Below are positions 17,924 to 28,625 of a stretch of DNA of 64,000 nt, piece after piece. The translations under genes were made by a program, and so were the position numbers. The notes under the pieces were generated by a model. That model was not told the DNA's origin. It saw only the letters and a program-made list of their open reading frames with translations, and made no database searches. This stretch comes from Corynebacterium sp. P4-C1 (GTDB lineage Bacteria; Actinomycetota; Actinomycetes; Mycobacteriales; Mycobacteriaceae), in assembly GCF_030503595.1 (NCBI RefSeq), contig NZ_CP129966.1, positions 62,001-126,000 on the forward strand, read 5' to 3'. Position 1 is the first letter of the stretch. Each line of letters starts with the position of its first letter.

Positions 17924-19473
17924 TTCCGATGACACTGGCGGAGATCGCGCAGGTCACCGGTGGCACGCTGAGCGAATCTGCCGACGCTGATGCGACGGTG
18001 ACGAGCTACGTCGAGTTCGACTCGCGGAAAATCACCGCCGGCGGCCTGTTCGTCGCGCTGCCCGGCAGCAACGTCGACGGGCACGATTTCGCCGAATCCG
18101 CCATTGCGCGCGGAGCGGTTGGCGCGCTGGTCGCCCGCGAGGTCGGCGTGCCGGCAGTCATTCTTCCCCCGGTCGAAGAGATCGAGGGCGACAACTCTGA
18201 CCTCGCCGCGGGCGACCCGGACGGCTCTGCCCGTGCCGTCGTCGCCGGAATGGCGAAACTGGCGGCGCATGTGGCACGGACACTCGTCGATACGCACGGC
18301 CTGCGCATCACGGGCGTGACTGGGTCCGCCGGCAAGACGTCGACGAAGGACCTCATCGCGAATGTTCTCGGGCGCGGCGGCGAGACCGTCGCTCCGCCAG
18401 GATCTTTCAACAACGAGATCGGCCTGCCGTACACAGTGCTGCGCTGCACCGAAGACACAGACTTCCTGGTCGCGGAGATGTCCGCCCGCAATATCGGGCA
18501 CATCGCCCAGCTGGCCAACATCGCCCCGCCGCACATCGGCGTGGTGCTCAACGTCGGCAGCGCCCATCTCGGTGAATTCGGCTCGCGCGAGAATATCGCC
18601 CAGGCGAAGGGCGAGCTGGTTGAAGCCCTCCCGGCTGACGGCGTGGCCATCCTCAACGCCGACGACGACCTGGTCGCCGGCATGGCGCCGCGCACAAAGG
18701 GGCGCGTCGTGCGCTTCTCCGCGAAAGAGGGCGGAGGCGAGTACTTCGCCACAGGCATCGAGCTTGACGACGTCGCCCGGGCCACTTTCACCATGCATTC
18801 CCCCGCAGGCGACCCGCAGCGGGTGAGCCTGAAAGTCTTCGGCGCGCACCAGGTGTCGAATGCTCTGGCGGCGGCTGCTGTAGGCATCGAGGCAGGACTC
18901 GATGCGGCGACTGTGGCGGACGCTTTGTCGAACGCGCACAGCGTTTCGGTCAACCGCATGGACGTGAACACCCGCGCCGACGGCCTGACGGTGATCAACG
19001 ACGCCTACAACGCCAACCCGGACTCCATGCGCGCCGGCATCGCGGCACTCGGTTTCACAGCCGCCGCGCGCCCAGGTGTGCGGTCAATCGCCGTGCTCGG
19101 CGAGATGGGGGAGCTCGGCTCCGACTCCGTCGAAGCGCACCGGGCACTCGGCGACGAGCTGGCGCGTTACCGCGTCACGCACCTCGTTGTGGTGGGGGAC
19201 AGCGAGGAGACCCGCGTGCTGGCGGAACGCGCCGCTGAGCGCGGGATCGCCACCCACACCGCAGACGGCGTCGACAATGCCGCGGACATCGTCGGCGAGA
19301 TTGTGCGCACCGCCCCGCCTGGGGAGGAGAATTGGCGCAGCCGTGCAGACCGCGACGTGGTGCTCGTCAAGGCATCGAACGCGGTCGGGCTGTGGCGGGT
19401 GGCCGAGACGCTGCTCGCCGCCGCGCCCCCGAACCCCCATCCCACGCAGACGAACCAGGAAGGCCCGAGGTAG
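17920..19473 (+). CDS. murF: UDP-MurNAc-tripeptide:D-Ala-D-Ala ligase
   Basis: 517 aa. It completes the pentapeptide stem by adding D-Ala-D-Ala. N-terminal substrate domain: MTLAEIAQVTGG and FVALPGSNVDGHDFA. ATP loop: GVTGSAGKTSTKDLIANVL. Late motifs: NRMDVNTRADGLTVINDAYN and NADPDSM-like NANPDSMRAG. ATGA overlap with murE implies coupled translation. The second in-frame ATG three codons later is also possible. Confidence 0.93.
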   Translation: MIPMTLAEIAQVTGGTLSESADADATVTSYVEFDSRKITAGGLFVALPGSNVDGHDFAESAIARGAVGALVAREVGVPAVILPPVEEIEGDNSDLAAGDPDGSARAVVAGMAKLAAHVARTLVDTHGLRITGVTGSAGKTSTKDLIANVLGRGGETVAPPGSFNNEIGLPYTVLRCTEDTDFLVAEMSARNIGHIAQLANIAPPHIGVVLNVGSAHLGEFGSRENIAQAKGELVEALPADGVAILNADDDLVAGMAPRTKGRVVRFSAKEGGGEYFATGIELDDVARATFTMHSPAGDPQRVSLKVFGAHQVSNALAAAAVGIEAGLDAATVADALSNAHSVSVNRMDVNTRADGLTVINDAYNANPDSMRAGIAALGFTAAARPGVRSIAVLGEMGELGSDSVEAHRALGDELARYRVTHLVVVGDSEETRVLAERAAERGIATHTADGVDNAADIVGEIVRTAPPGEENWRSRADRDVVLVKASNAVGLWRVAETLLAAAPPNPHPTQTNQEGPR

Positions 19474-19479
19474 CCCAGC

Positions 19480-20592
19480 ATGACGCAGATCATTATGGCG
19501 GGAGCGATCAGCTTCCTCGTCGCCATCTTCACCACGCCCCTCCTCATCCGCTACTTCACGACTGCAGGCAAGGGGCAGGAGATCCGCGAGGACGGCCCGG
19601 CGTCGCATATTCGTAAGCGCGGCACGCCCACCATGGGCGGCATCGCCATCCTGCTGGGCATTCTCGTCGCCTATCTGGTCGTGGGTTTCTGGGGCATGGC
19701 TACCGGCCACGGCGGCTTCACCGCCTCCGGACTGCTCGTTCTGGGGCTGACGATGTGCCTGGGCCTGCTCGGTTTCGCCGACGACGGGTTGAAGCTCTTC
19801 TTCAACCGCAACTTGGGCCTGAACAAGACCGCGAAGCTTGTCGGCCAGCTCGCTGTCTCGCTGATTTTCGGCTTCCTGCTCCTGCAGTTCCCCAACGAGC
19901 GCACGGGGCTCACGCCGGGCTCGACTCACCTGAGCTTCATCCGCGACATCGAGACGTTCGACGCCGCCGCGGGCGGAGTCGTGCTGGGCACCATCTGCTT
20001 CCTCGTCTTCGTGTACTTCATCATCGCCGCGTGGTCCAACGCGGTGAACCTGACCGACGGCTTGGATGGCCTCGCCGCCGGCTCCACCGCGCTGGTGATG
20101 TTCGGCTACACCTTGATCACGTTCTGGCAGTTCCGCAATTCCTGTGCGCAGGCGCCGGGCGCGGGCTGCTATGACGTGCGCGACCCGCTCGATCTGGCTG
20201 TGCTGTGCTCCGCCGGTCTCGGCGCGTGCATCGGCTTTTTGTGGTGGAATGCCGCTCCGGCGAAGATCTTCATGGGAGACACAGGCTCCCTCGCGCTCGG
20301 AGGCCTGGTCGCCGGTGTCTCCATTTCCAGCCGCACCGAGGTGCTCATGGTCGTTATCGGAGCACTCTTCGTGATGGAGGCCGCATCCGTGGTCATCCAG
20401 GTCGCAGTGTTCAAGACGACCGGCAAGCGCGTATTCCGCATGGCGCCGTTCCACCACCACTTCGAGAACGGCGGCTGGGCTGAGACCACTGTGGTCGTCC
20501 GCTTCTGGGTCATCTGCGCGATCTCGGTCGTGCTGGGCCTGGCCATCTTCTACGCAGAATGGCTCTCCACCGCCGGGGTGAGCCTGTCATGA
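19480..20592 (+). CDS. mraY: phospho-MurNAc-pentapeptide translocase
   Basis: A 370-aa integral membrane enzyme with ten predicted helices that makes lipid I from UDP-MurNAc-pentapeptide and undecaprenyl phosphate. Family motifs are seen in order: [25 protein letters not shown] (DDxxK region), [33 protein letters not shown] (two pieces), and the C-terminal [10 protein letters not shown]. Starts six bases after murF and overlaps murD by 4 bp. Confidence 0.94.
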   Translation: MTQIIMAGAISFLVAIFTTPLLIRYFTTAGKGQEIREDGPASHIRKRGTPTMGGIAILLGILVAYLVVGFWGMATGHGGFTASGLLVLGLTMCLGLLGFADDGLKLFFNRNLGLNKTAKLVGQLAVSLIFGFLLLQFPNERTGLTPGSTHLSFIRDIETFDAAAGGVVLGTICFLVFVYFIIAAWSNAVNLTDGLDGLAAGSTALVMFGYTLITFWQFRNSCAQAPGAGCYDVRDPLDLAVLCSAGLGACIGFLWWNAAPAKIFMGDTGSLALGGLVAGVSISSRTEVLMVVIGALFVMEAASVVIQVAVFKTTGKRVFRMAPFHHHFENGGWAETTVVVRFWVICAISVVLGLAIFYAEWLSTAGVSLS

Positions 20593-22043
20593 CGGAGCAG
20601 CTGACATCTGCTGGTTCACCTGTGCTTCCTCTCTCCGGTCCCGTGCTCGTCGCGGGTGCCGGTGTCTCCGGTCTGGGGGCCGCCAAACTTCTGGCGCAGA
20701 CAGACCTGGAATTCGCCGTCGCCGACGACAACGCCGAGAAGCTCGCTGTCGTTGAGCAGGCCGCCGGTCCCCGCTACCGCGGCGGCCTGTCGACGGTGGC
20801 TGCGGCGCAGTCGGCCGGCGACTATCCGGTTGTGGTGACTTCGCCGGGATGGCGGCCGGATTCCCCGTTGCTCGCCGCGGCAAGCGACGCGGGCTGCGAG
20901 GTGATCGGCGATGTGGAATTGTGCTACCGCCTCGACCGCGCTGGGGTCTTCGGCCCGCCGCGCGATTGGCTGGTGGTCACCGGCACGAACGGCAAGACCA
21001 CGACGACCGGCATGCTCGCCGCAGTGATGCAGGAGGGCAGCGCCTACACCGGCAAGCGTGCAGCCGCGTGCGGCAATATCGGTGTCTCTGTAGCAGACGC
21101 CCTGACCGCCCCGCAGCGCATCGACGTGCTCGTCGCGGAGCTTTCCAGCTTTCAGCTGCACTGGTCGGAAGAACTGACCCCGAACGCGGGCGTGCTGCTC
21201 AATCTCGCTGAGGACCACATCGACTGGCACGGCTCCTTCGATGCGTACGCCTCGGCGAAAGCCAAAGTCTTCTCCAGCTCCGTGGCCGTGGCCGGTGTCG
21301 ACGACACCCACGTCCGCGAGTACGCCCGCCGCTCTGGCCGTGGAACCGTTATCGGGTTCACGGCCGGTGAGCCGGACGCCGGCCAGGTCGGTGTCGTCGA
21401 CGGGATGATCGTCAGCCGGATCGGTGATCAAGCGGAGCCGGTGAAGATCACCTCCATCGTCGGCATCGAGCCGGCTGGGCAGGCGGGTGTGCTCGACGCG
21501 CTCGCAGCCACTGCCGTGGCTGTCACGCAGGGTGTCTCGCCCGCGCACATCGACCAGGCGCTGCACACCTACCGGGTTTCCGGACACCGCGGTGCCGTTG
21601 TCCACGAGGCGGGCGGAGTGCGCTGGGTGGATAACTCCAAGGCCACCAACCCGCACGCGGCGGATTCCGCGCTGCGCGGGGCGGGCCAGGGGCGCATTGT
21701 CTGGGTCGCGGGAGGGCAGCTCAAAGGCGCCGAGGTCGACGAGCTCGTCGCGGAGCACGCCCACCGTTTCCGGGCGGTCGCCCTGCTGGGGGTGGACAGG
21801 GAAAAGATCGCGCGCGCCGTCGATAAGCATGCCCCCGGATGCCAAGTCTTCCTGACGGAGAGCACCGACCCGCACGACGCGATGGCCGCTGCCGTCGAGT
21901 TCGCCGCGCAGCATGCACAACCGGGCGATGCGGTGATCCTCGCACCAGCTGCCGCGAGCCTGGACATGTACTCAGGAATGGCTGAGCGGGGAAATATCTT
22001 CGCTGAATCCGCGCGCGCCCTCGACGGAAAACACGACGCTTAA
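20589..22043 (+). CDS. murD: UDP-MurNAc-L-alanine:D-glutamate ligase
   Basis: 484 aa from ATG 20589, which overlaps the mraY stop as ATGA. The N-terminal Rossmann-like domain has [17 protein letters not shown]. The ATP loop is [18 protein letters not shown]. The middle has [20 protein letters not shown] and [10 protein letters not shown], and the C-terminal domain has NSKATNPHA. It acts before MurE although encoded after it, as usual in this cluster. Confidence 0.94.
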   Translation: MTEQLTSAGSPVLPLSGPVLVAGAGVSGLGAAKLLAQTDLEFAVADDNAEKLAVVEQAAGPRYRGGLSTVAAAQSAGDYPVVVTSPGWRPDSPLLAAASDAGCEVIGDVELCYRLDRAGVFGPPRDWLVVTGTNGKTTTTGMLAAVMQEGSAYTGKRAAACGNIGVSVADALTAPQRIDVLVAELSSFQLHWSEELTPNAGVLLNLAEDHIDWHGSFDAYASAKAKVFSSSVAVAGVDDTHVREYARRSGRGTVIGFTAGEPDAGQVGVVDGMIVSRIGDQAEPVKITSIVGIEPAGQAGVLDALAATAVAVTQGVSPAHIDQALHTYRVSGHRGAVVHEAGGVRWVDNSKATNPHAADSALRGAGQGRIVWVAGGQLKGAEVDELVAEHAHRFRAVALLGVDREKIARAVDKHAPGCQVFLTESTDPHDAMAAAVEFAAQHAQPGDAVILAPAAASLDMYSGMAERGNIFAESARALDGKHDA

Positions 22044-22059
22044 GGCAGTGTGAAACACG

Positions 22060-23709
22060 ATGACCACAGCAGCTCAGCGCCGACCACGGCCACAACAGCC
22101 CCGTAAGCCGCACGCGAAGAACTCGCCGCGGCCCGCGCAGCCGCGCCAGCGGACCTCGGGCCAGTACTCCTCCGGGATGGCTCGGGCACTGGCGCGCATG
22201 AACGCGTGGATGGATGCCCGGCCGCTGCTGGACTACACGATGGTGCGCACCATCGTGCTGGTGCTCGCCGGGCTCGGCGTGGTCATGGTGACCAGCTCCT
22301 CGATGACCTGGTCCGTATTGAACGACTCCTCGGTGTGGGCTCAGCCGCTCAAGCAGGTCATCGTGGTCGCGATGGGTCTGTTCATGTTCTGGCTCGCGCT
22401 CCAGATACCCCCTGAGCGGGTGCGCAACATCGCTCTGATCCTGATGGTGATCGCGATCCTTTTGCTCATCGCGGTGCTCATTCCCGGTGTCGGCACAGGC
22501 CGTGAGGAAGTGGGCTCCCAGTCATGGATCTACGTGGCCGGCTTCCAGCTGCAGCCGTCTGAGGTGGCCAGGGTGGCCATCTGTGTGTGGGGTGCGTCGA
22601 TCCTGGCGAACAAGGACCCGCGCCGCATGTTCGAAATGACTAACGGTTACGTGCCGTTCGCCGTTGTCGCCGTACTCTGCATCCTGTTGATCGGAGCACA
22701 GGGGGACTTGGGCATGGCTGTGTCCTTCTCCATCGTCGTCGCCTTCATTCTTATCTTCGCGGGAATTTCCTGGAAACTCATCGGCGTGGTCGCCGGCTTC
22801 GGTCTCCTGCTGTTTGCGGGCGTGATGGCGGCCGGCGGCTACCGTTCCCAGCGCTTCCATGTTTATTTCGATGCGCTTTTCGGCCGCTTCGAGGACACCC
22901 GCGGCGTGGCGTTCCAGTCCTACCAGGGCTTCCTCTCCCTGGCGGACGGCTCCTTGTTCGGTGTCGGCCTTGGCCAGTCCCGCGCCAAGTGGTTCTACCT
23001 GCCGGAGGCGAAGAACGACTTCATTTTCGCTGTCATCGGCGAGGAGCTCGGCCTGTGGGGCGGCGCGTTGGTTGTCATTTTGTTCACCATGCTGCTGTTC
23101 TTCGGCCTGCGCACCGCGCGACTCGCGGCGAACCAGTACCAGGCGCTGCTGGCAGCGTCGATCACCACCGGAATCGTGTCCCAGGCATTCATCAACATCG
23201 GCTACGTCATCGGCCTGCTACCGGTCACCGGTATCCAGCTGCCCATGATTTCCGCCGGCGGCACCTCCGCCGTGATCACCCTCGGGGCGATGGGCATGGT
23301 CGCCTCCGTGGCACGCCACGAACCGGGCGCGGTGTCCGCGATGCAGAATTACGGCCGTCCGATGTTCGACCGCATGTTCTTCCTTCGCGAGCCGAGTGCG
23401 AGCGAACCGCGCCCCCGCACCGGCCGCTCGGCGAAGAAGGAGCAGGCGACGCGTTACGGGACTCCCGTCACGGCACGCCGCAGCCCGGTGCCGGAATCGA
23501 ACACGAACGGCCCGGCGAAAGCACCCGAGCGCGCACAGGCACGCGGCCGGGGCCGAGCGAAGGTCCAGCCCCGCGGGGTGGCGCGCGGATCTGGCCGCAG
23601 TGGGGCACGCACCAGCGCCCGGCCCATAGAGCGGACGCGATACGATAACGCACGCGCGAACAGGGATCCCCGGAACCACCGGAACAACGACACCCGCCGC
23701 GCCGGATAG
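22060..23709 (+). CDS. ftsW: SEDS-family peptidoglycan glycosyltransferase FtsW
   Basis: A 549-aa polytopic membrane protein with about ten helices. SEDS motifs include SQSWIYVAGFQLQPSEVARV, LIGAQGDLGMAVS, SYQGFLSLADGSLFGVGLGQ and LPEAKNDFIFAVIGEELG. The catalytic-type Asp is in the KNDF loop. FtsW polymerises lipid II at the septum with FtsI. The cytoplasmic C-terminal tail (about 120 residues) is basic, Arg/Pro-rich and low in complexity, and so is the N-terminal 45-residue extension. The neighbours murD and murG are in the same operon. Confidence 0.93.
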   Translation: MTTAAQRRPRPQQPRKPHAKNSPRPAQPRQRTSGQYSSGMARALARMNAWMDARPLLDYTMVRTIVLVLAGLGVVMVTSSSMTWSVLNDSSVWAQPLKQVIVVAMGLFMFWLALQIPPERVRNIALILMVIAILLLIAVLIPGVGTGREEVGSQSWIYVAGFQLQPSEVARVAICVWGASILANKDPRRMFEMTNGYVPFAVVAVLCILLIGAQGDLGMAVSFSIVVAFILIFAGISWKLIGVVAGFGLLLFAGVMAAGGYRSQRFHVYFDALFGRFEDTRGVAFQSYQGFLSLADGSLFGVGLGQSRAKWFYLPEAKNDFIFAVIGEELGLWGGALVVILFTMLLFFGLRTARLAANQYQALLAASITTGIVSQAFINIGYVIGLLPVTGIQLPMISAGGTSAVITLGAMGMVASVARHEPGAVSAMQNYGRPMFDRMFFLREPSASEPRPRTGRSAKKEQATRYGTPVTARRSPVPESNTNGPAKAPERAQARGRGRAKVQPRGVARGSGRSGARTSARPIERTRYDNARANRDPRNHRNNDTRRAG

Positions 23710-23729
23710 AAAAGGCGGTTGATTCACCC

Positions 23730-24797
23730 GTGACAGCACGCATCGTGGTGGCCGGCGGAGGCACTGCCGGCCATATCGAACCGGCGCTGGCCGTGGCGGA
23801 AGTCTTGCGCGACTCCCACGGCGCAGACGTTACTGCGCTCGGCACCGAGAAAGGCCTGGAGACAACGATCGTTCCGGCCCGCGGCTTCCCACTCGAGCTC
23901 ATCGAGCCAGTGCCCATCCCGCGCAAGAAGCCGTTGAAGTTGCTCGGTGTCCCAGCGAAACTGGCGCGTTCTGTGCGTCAGACCCGCGCGGTGCTGAAGA
24001 AGACGGCCGCGGATGCGGTCTTCGGCACCGGGGGATATGTGTCCGCCTCGGCCTACCTGGCGGCGAAGTCACTCGGGATCCCGTTCTACGTGCTGGAAAC
24101 CAACGCTTTGGCCGGCATGGCCAACAAACTCGGAGTGAAGCTGGGAGGCACCGGATTCAACGCGGTGCCCAATTCCGGTATGCCGGGTGAGGTTCTGGGG
24201 ATCCCGGTGCGCCCCGGCGTCGGCGTGGACGATGACGGTGTGAAGGCCGCACGCGGCTACAAGACGTGGAATTTGGACCCGGACCGCCCGACGGTACTTG
24301 TCACCGGCGGGTCCCAGGGTGCGCGCAGCATCAACACGGCACTGGAAGGTGCTGTCGACCATTTGACGGCCGCGGGCTACCAGGTCCTGCATGCGTACGG
24401 ACGCAAGAACGACGCCCCGGCCAAGCGCGAGCACTACACCGCCGTTCCTTATATCGACGACATGGAAGCCGCGTATGCCGTGGCGGACGTGGTGGTGTGC
24501 CGCTCTGGCGCCATGACCGTGGCGGAGAATTCTGCGGCGGGCGTGCCGGCGATCTACATTCCGCTGCCGCACGGCAACGGCGAGCAAGGCTTAAACTCGG
24601 CCCACCTGGTGGACAAAGGTGCCGCGGTGCGTATCGACGACGCCGCGTTGACTCCCGATGCCCTCGTCGAGGCGGTCACCGGAATTCTCGGCTCGGACGG
24701 ATCCGCCGCCGACATGCGCGCGGCGCTGGCCGGATCCGGTGCGGGCAACGCCGCGGAGGAAATCGCGCGGCGCATCATTGGCGAAAGGACATCATGA
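23730..24797 (+). CDS. murG: UDP-GlcNAc:lipid I N-acetylglucosamine transferase
   Basis: A 355-aa GT-B enzyme that converts lipid I to lipid II on the inner membrane face. The N-terminal G-loop is [19 protein letters not shown]; the second is [16 protein letters not shown]. The C-terminal domain has [16 protein letters not shown] and [23 protein letters not shown] start 20 bp after ftsW. The stop overlaps murC by 4 bp. Confidence 0.94.
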   Translation: MTARIVVAGGGTAGHIEPALAVAEVLRDSHGADVTALGTEKGLETTIVPARGFPLELIEPVPIPRKKPLKLLGVPAKLARSVRQTRAVLKKTAADAVFGTGGYVSASAYLAAKSLGIPFYVLETNALAGMANKLGVKLGGTGFNAVPNSGMPGEVLGIPVRPGVGVDDDGVKAARGYKTWNLDPDRPTVLVTGGSQGARSINTALEGAVDHLTAAGYQVLHAYGRKNDAPAKREHYTAVPYIDDMEAAYAVADVVVCRSGAMTVAENSAAGVPAIYIPLPHGNGEQGLNSAHLVDKGAAVRIDDAALTPDALVEAVTGILGSDGSAADMRAALAGSGAGNAAEEIARRIIGERTS

Positions 24798-26284
24798 CTT
24801 CTGCGGCACCCATCGACCTCTCCCGTGTCCACCTGATCGGCATTGGCGGCTCGGGAATGTCCGGCGTCGCCCGGATCCTGCTGGACCGCGGTGCTGTGGT
24901 CACCGGTTCCGACGTGAAGGATTCCCGTCCGGTGCGCGCTCTGCACAGCCAGGGCGCGGTGATCGCGGTCGGCCACGCGGCCGAGAACCTCGATCTCGCC
25001 GGCGAGCCGCCCACCGTGGTGGTGACGAGCTTCGCCGCGATCCCGAAAGACAATCCCGAGCTCGTCGCCGCCGCTGAGCGCGGCATCCCGGTCATCCGCC
25101 GCTCGGATCTGCTTGGCGAGCTGATGGAGGGCTACACCCAGGTCCTGTTCGCGGGCACGCACGGCAAGACCTCGACCACGTCCATGGCAGTCGTCGCTCT
25201 GCAGGCCGCGGGGGAGGACCCCTCCTTCGCCATCGGTGGGCAGCTCAACCGGGCGGGCACGAACGCGCACCACGGCAGCGGCCACATCTTCGTCGCCGAG
25301 GCTGACGAGTCCGATGCGTCGCTTCTGCGCTACAGCCCGACCGTCGCGGTGATCACCAACATCGAGCCGGACCACCTCGACTACTTCGGCAGCGCCGAGA
25401 GCTACTACCAAGTCTTCGACGAATTCGCCGACCGCGTCACCGGGGACGGCACGCTCGTTGTGTGCCTCGACGACGAGGCATCCGTAAGCTGCGGAATCCG
25501 CGCGGCTGAGCGCGGCGTCAACGTGCTGGGCTACGGCACCGCCGAGGCGGCTGCACGCCACCCGGAGATTCCCGCCGGTGGCGTGGTCACCGAAGAATCG
25601 GTCGAGGGCCATGTCACCGAGATCGCCGTGGAGCTGAACGTCGCCGGCCACGAGGGCACAGTGGCGTACCACCTGTCGGTTCCGGGGCGCCACATGGTGC
25701 TCAACTCCGCCGCCGCACTCGTGTCGAGCGCTGTCGCCGGCGCGGACCCGCGCAAGCTTGCTGACGGCCTGAGCGGTTTCACCGGCGTGCGCCGCCGCTT
25801 CGAGTTGCGCGGAGAGATCACGGCGGGGGAGCAGAAGGGCACGCGCGTCTACGACGACTACGCCCACCACCCGACGGAGGTCCACGCGGTGCTTTCCGCC
25901 GCGCGCGGCAAGGTCGAGTCCGAGGGTAACGGTGCTCGCGTCGTCGTCTGTTTCCAGCCGCACCTGTACTCGCGCACCCAGGCATTCTCGGAGGAATTCG
26001 CCGACGCGCTTTCGCTTGCCGACGCCGCCGTGGTTCTCGACATCTTCGGTGCCCGCGAAACGCCCGTTGAAGGCGTGGATTCGCGGATCATCACCCAGCA
26101 CATCGCTGAGTCAACCGAGGTGGTCTACGAACCCGACTTCTCCCGCGCACCTGCGTCCGTCGCGGCCGTCACCCGCCCCGGCGACGTGGTGATCACCATG
26201 GGGGCTGGCACTGTCACCATGCTCGCGGACCCGATCCTCGATGAGCTGGCCGGCGCCGCTGCCAACACCGGGAAAGCGAACTAG
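24794..26284 (+). CDS. murC: UDP-MurNAc:L-alanine ligase
   Basis: 496 aa from ATG 24794, chosen because it forms ATGA with the murG stop and gives the family N-terminus [19 protein letters not shown]. The ATP loop is [30 protein letters not shown] and [11 protein letters not shown] follow; [12 protein letters not shown] and [11 protein letters not shown] define the C-terminal half. First cytoplasmic peptide-stem step. Confidence 0.94.
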   Translation: MTSAAPIDLSRVHLIGIGGSGMSGVARILLDRGAVVTGSDVKDSRPVRALHSQGAVIAVGHAAENLDLAGEPPTVVVTSFAAIPKDNPELVAAAERGIPVIRRSDLLGELMEGYTQVLFAGTHGKTSTTSMAVVALQAAGEDPSFAIGGQLNRAGTNAHHGSGHIFVAEADESDASLLRYSPTVAVITNIEPDHLDYFGSAESYYQVFDEFADRVTGDGTLVVCLDDEASVSCGIRAAERGVNVLGYGTAEAAARHPEIPAGGVVTEESVEGHVTEIAVELNVAGHEGTVAYHLSVPGRHMVLNSAAALVSSAVAGADPRKLADGLSGFTGVRRRFELRGEITAGEQKGTRVYDDYAHHPTEVHAVLSAARGKVESEGNGARVVVCFQPHLYSRTQAFSEEFADALSLADAAVVLDIFGARETPVEGVDSRIITQHIAESTEVVYEPDFSRAPASVAAVTRPGDVVITMGAGTVTMLADPILDELAGAAANTGKAN

Positions 26285-26288
26285 CGCC

Positions 26289-27125
26289 ATGTCCACTTCT
26301 ATGACTCCATCTCCCAGCGACCAGCCGGACCGGCCTGACCAGCCAGAACAGCCTGACCGGGCCCGGCGCCCCATCCAGTCGGGAGATCTGGGAGAGAAAC
26401 TCGACACGGGGTCAAGCACCCGCAAAGACCGCGGCCGCACGCGCGCCGCGCGTGGACGGCGTGCGTTGCCGTGGCGCCGGATCTTCGGCGGCGGCGCGAT
26501 CGCGGTGCTGGTTCTGGCGGTGCTGTGGGCGGTGGTGTATTTCACGCCGTTATTCGCGGTGAAGAACGTCGAAGTGGAGGGAAGCGAGCACCTCGCGCCC
26601 GAGGACGTGATCTCTGCCGCCGGAGTTCCTGAAGGAACGCCGTTGGCGCAGGTGGATATGCGCCAGACCGCCTCCAATGTGGTCTCCTTGCCGTGGGTGA
26701 AATCGGCCACGGCATCGCGTTCCTGGCCATCCACAGTGATGCTGAAGGTGGAGGAGAACACCGCGGTGGCCTTCCTGAACGCCTCCGACGGCACGCACTT
26801 GATCGACCCCGAGGGCAAGGAATTCGCCGTGGACACCCCGCCGGAGGACACCGTTGAACTCACTGGGGCAGTCGACTCCGACGATGCGGTGCGCAAAGAT
26901 GCCGTGGAGATCGCCGCGGCCCTCAGCGAAACGGGCCGCGGTGCCGTGAAGTCCATCGAGGCGAAATCCAAGTACGAATTCGTCCTGCACCTCAAAGACG
27001 ACCGCACCATTATCTGGGGTGCGAGCGAGGACAACGGGAACAAGGCGCTCGCCGTGGACACCGTGCTGCAACGCGAGGGCCAGGAATTCAACGTGACCAA
27101 TCCGCGCCAAGTCACCGTGAAATAG
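26289..27125 (+). CDS. ftsQ: divisome protein FtsQ
   Basis: A 278-aa bitopic membrane protein. A disordered, Pro/Asp/Gln-rich cytoplasmic part of about 70 residues carries repeated DQPDRPDQPEQPD units. One membrane helix follows (FGGGAIAVLVLAVLWAVVYF), then a POTRA domain beginning FAVKNVEVEGSEHLAPEDVI and an FtsQ beta domain. It recruits FtsL/FtsB-type proteins. The ATG lies 4 bp after the murC stop. Confidence 0.9.
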   Translation: MSTSMTPSPSDQPDRPDQPEQPDRARRPIQSGDLGEKLDTGSSTRKDRGRTRAARGRRALPWRRIFGGGAIAVLVLAVLWAVVYFTPLFAVKNVEVEGSEHLAPEDVISAAGVPEGTPLAQVDMRQTASNVVSLPWVKSATASRSWPSTVMLKVEENTAVAFLNASDGTHLIDPEGKEFAVDTPPEDTVELTGAVDSDDAVRKDAVEIAAALSETGRGAVKSIEAKSKYEFVLHLKDDRTIIWGASEDNGNKALAVDTVLQREGQEFNVTNPRQVTVK

Positions 27126-27161
27126 CGGGCGGGCGCGGTGGTGCCCCGACTGAGGGGTTCG

Positions 27162-27211
27162 TACTTTAGGTCCATGGGGCCGGAAAACCCCAGGTCATAA
27201 ACCCTAAAGTA
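27162..27211 (+). repeat. nested inverted repeat upstream of ftsZ
   Basis: The outer arms TACTTTAGG (27162-27170) and CCTAAAGTA (27203-27211) are perfect 9-bp complements. An inner GGGG (27176-27179) and CCCC (27188-27191) enclose GCCGGAAAA. The right arm overlaps the motif at 27201-27223. Possible operator or leader hairpin; there is no U-tract, so not a standard terminator. Confidence 0.6.
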
Positions 27212-27223
27212 GAGGTTGAGGGT
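27201..27223 (+). promoter_or_regulatory. ftsZ copy of an ACCCT-N13-AGGGT element, with a downstream GACAC
   Basis: ACCCT and AGGGT arms flank a 13-base spacer that ends in GTTG. The same element occurs before wag31 at 30982-31004, with 18 of 23 bases identical. GACAC, the core motif reported for WhiA sites, lies at 27227-27231. TTGAGG (27216-27221) could also act as a -35 box, though the matching -10 is poor. Confidence 0.45.
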
Positions 27224-27327
27224 GCCGACACGCCGAAAAAATTCGCCGAAATGCCGCCGTAGTTGGTCATGATGGGAGGCGTCTCTGAATCACACGTCCC
27301 CGTTATTTGAAAGGCGAGCACACACCC

Positions 27328-28611
27328 ATGACCTCACCTAGCAACTACCTCGCCATGATCCGCGTTGTCGGTGTCGGCGGCGGTGGTGTCAACGCAGTGA
27401 ACCGCATGATCGAAGAGGGGCTGAAGGGTGTCGAGTTCGTCGCCATAAACACCGACTCCCAGGCACTCCTGTTCACCGACGCGGACACCAAGCTCGACAT
27501 CGGCCGCGAGGCGACCCGCGGCCTTGGTGCCGGCGCTAACCCGGAGGTGGGCCGCACCTCTGCCGAGGACCACAAGCAGGAGATCGAGGAGTCCCTCAAG
27601 GGCTCCGACATGGTCTTCGTCACCGCCGGCGAGGGCGGCGGCACGGGTACGGGCGCGGCACCGGTCGTCGCCGGCATCGCCAAGAAGATGGGTGCCCTAA
27701 CCATCGGCGTGGTCACCCGCCCGTTCTCCTTCGAGGGCAAGCGCCGTACCCGTCAGGCGCTCGAGGGTATCGACGCGCTGAAGGAAGTCTGCGACACCGT
27801 CATCGTTATCCCGAACGACCGTCTGCTGCAGCTCGGCGAGGCCGACCTGTCCATGATGGAAGCGTTCCGCGCCGCCGATGAGGTGCTCTACAACGGTGTC
27901 CAGGGCATCACCAACCTAATCACCATCCCGGGCATGATCAACGTCGACTTCGCCGATGTCCGCTCCGTCATGGCGGATGCGGGCTCCGCGCTCATGGGTG
28001 TGGGCTCGGCCCGCGGCGAGAACCGCGTCATGGCCGCCACCGAGCAGGCCATCAACTCCCCGCTGCTGGAGACCACCATGGAGGGCGCCAAGGGTGTGCT
28101 CATCTCCGTCGCCGGCGGTTCCGACCTCGGCCTGATGGAAGTCAACAACGCCGCCTCCATCGTGGAGGAGAAGGCCGACGAGGACGCGAACATCATCTTC
28201 GGCACCATCATCGACGACAACCTGGGCGACGAAGTCCGAGTGACCATCATTGCTACCGGCTTCGACGAGAAGGCCAACGCCCGTCCGCAGGCGCCCAGCC
28301 AGGATCAGGGACAGCAGGCGGCAGGCCAGGCTGAGGCCCAGCAGGTGCAGGTCGAGCCGGCCGCGGCAGCCGAAACCCCGACCCCGGCACCATCCTCCAG
28401 CTCCCTGTTCGAGCCGGTTGATCGTGAGGAGACCGCCCCCTCCGCGGCACCGGAGGAATACACCCCGCGCCACCGCTACGACGAGTCCCGCGGGGGTCTG
28501 TTCACGAACCAAGAGCGCGATCGTGAACGCGACTACCGCCCGTCCCGCCGTTACGAGGACGCGCCGCGCGGCGGCGATGACGACCTCGACGTCCCGGACT
28601 TCCTCCGGTAG
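27328..28611 (+). CDS. ftsZ: cell division GTPase FtsZ
   Basis: 427 aa; forms the Z ring. The GTP-binding tubulin signature is [16 protein letters not shown]. The N-terminus is [20 protein letters not shown] and the synergy loop lies around [14 protein letters not shown] [16 protein letters not shown] disordered Gln/Ala/Pro/Glu linker of about 80 residues precedes the conserved C-terminal peptide [10 protein letters not shown], which binds SepF in actinobacteria. ATG 27328 has GAAAGGCGAG upstream. No ftsA is present between ftsQ and ftsZ, as in other actinobacteria. Confidence 0.96.
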   Translation: MTSPSNYLAMIRVVGVGGGGVNAVNRMIEEGLKGVEFVAINTDSQALLFTDADTKLDIGREATRGLGAGANPEVGRTSAEDHKQEIEESLKGSDMVFVTAGEGGGTGTGAAPVVAGIAKKMGALTIGVVTRPFSFEGKRRTRQALEGIDALKEVCDTVIVIPNDRLLQLGEADLSMMEAFRAADEVLYNGVQGITNLITIPGMINVDFADVRSVMADAGSALMGVGSARGENRVMAATEQAINSPLLETTMEGAKGVLISVAGGSDLGLMEVNNAASIVEEKADEDANIIFGTIIDDNLGDEVRVTIIATGFDEKANARPQAPSQDQGQQAAGQAEAQQVQVEPAAAAETPTPAPSSSSLFEPVDREETAPSAAPEEYTPRHRYDESRGGLFTNQERDRERDYRPSRRYEDAPRGGDDDLDVPDFLR

Positions 28612-28625
28612 TAGCCTTGGGTGTC

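Noticed and set aside
14192..17935. Very long open frame (1247 codons) on the minus strand opposite ftsI-murE
   Set aside because: A GC-rich shadow frame; it is antisense to two well-supported genes and has no domain.
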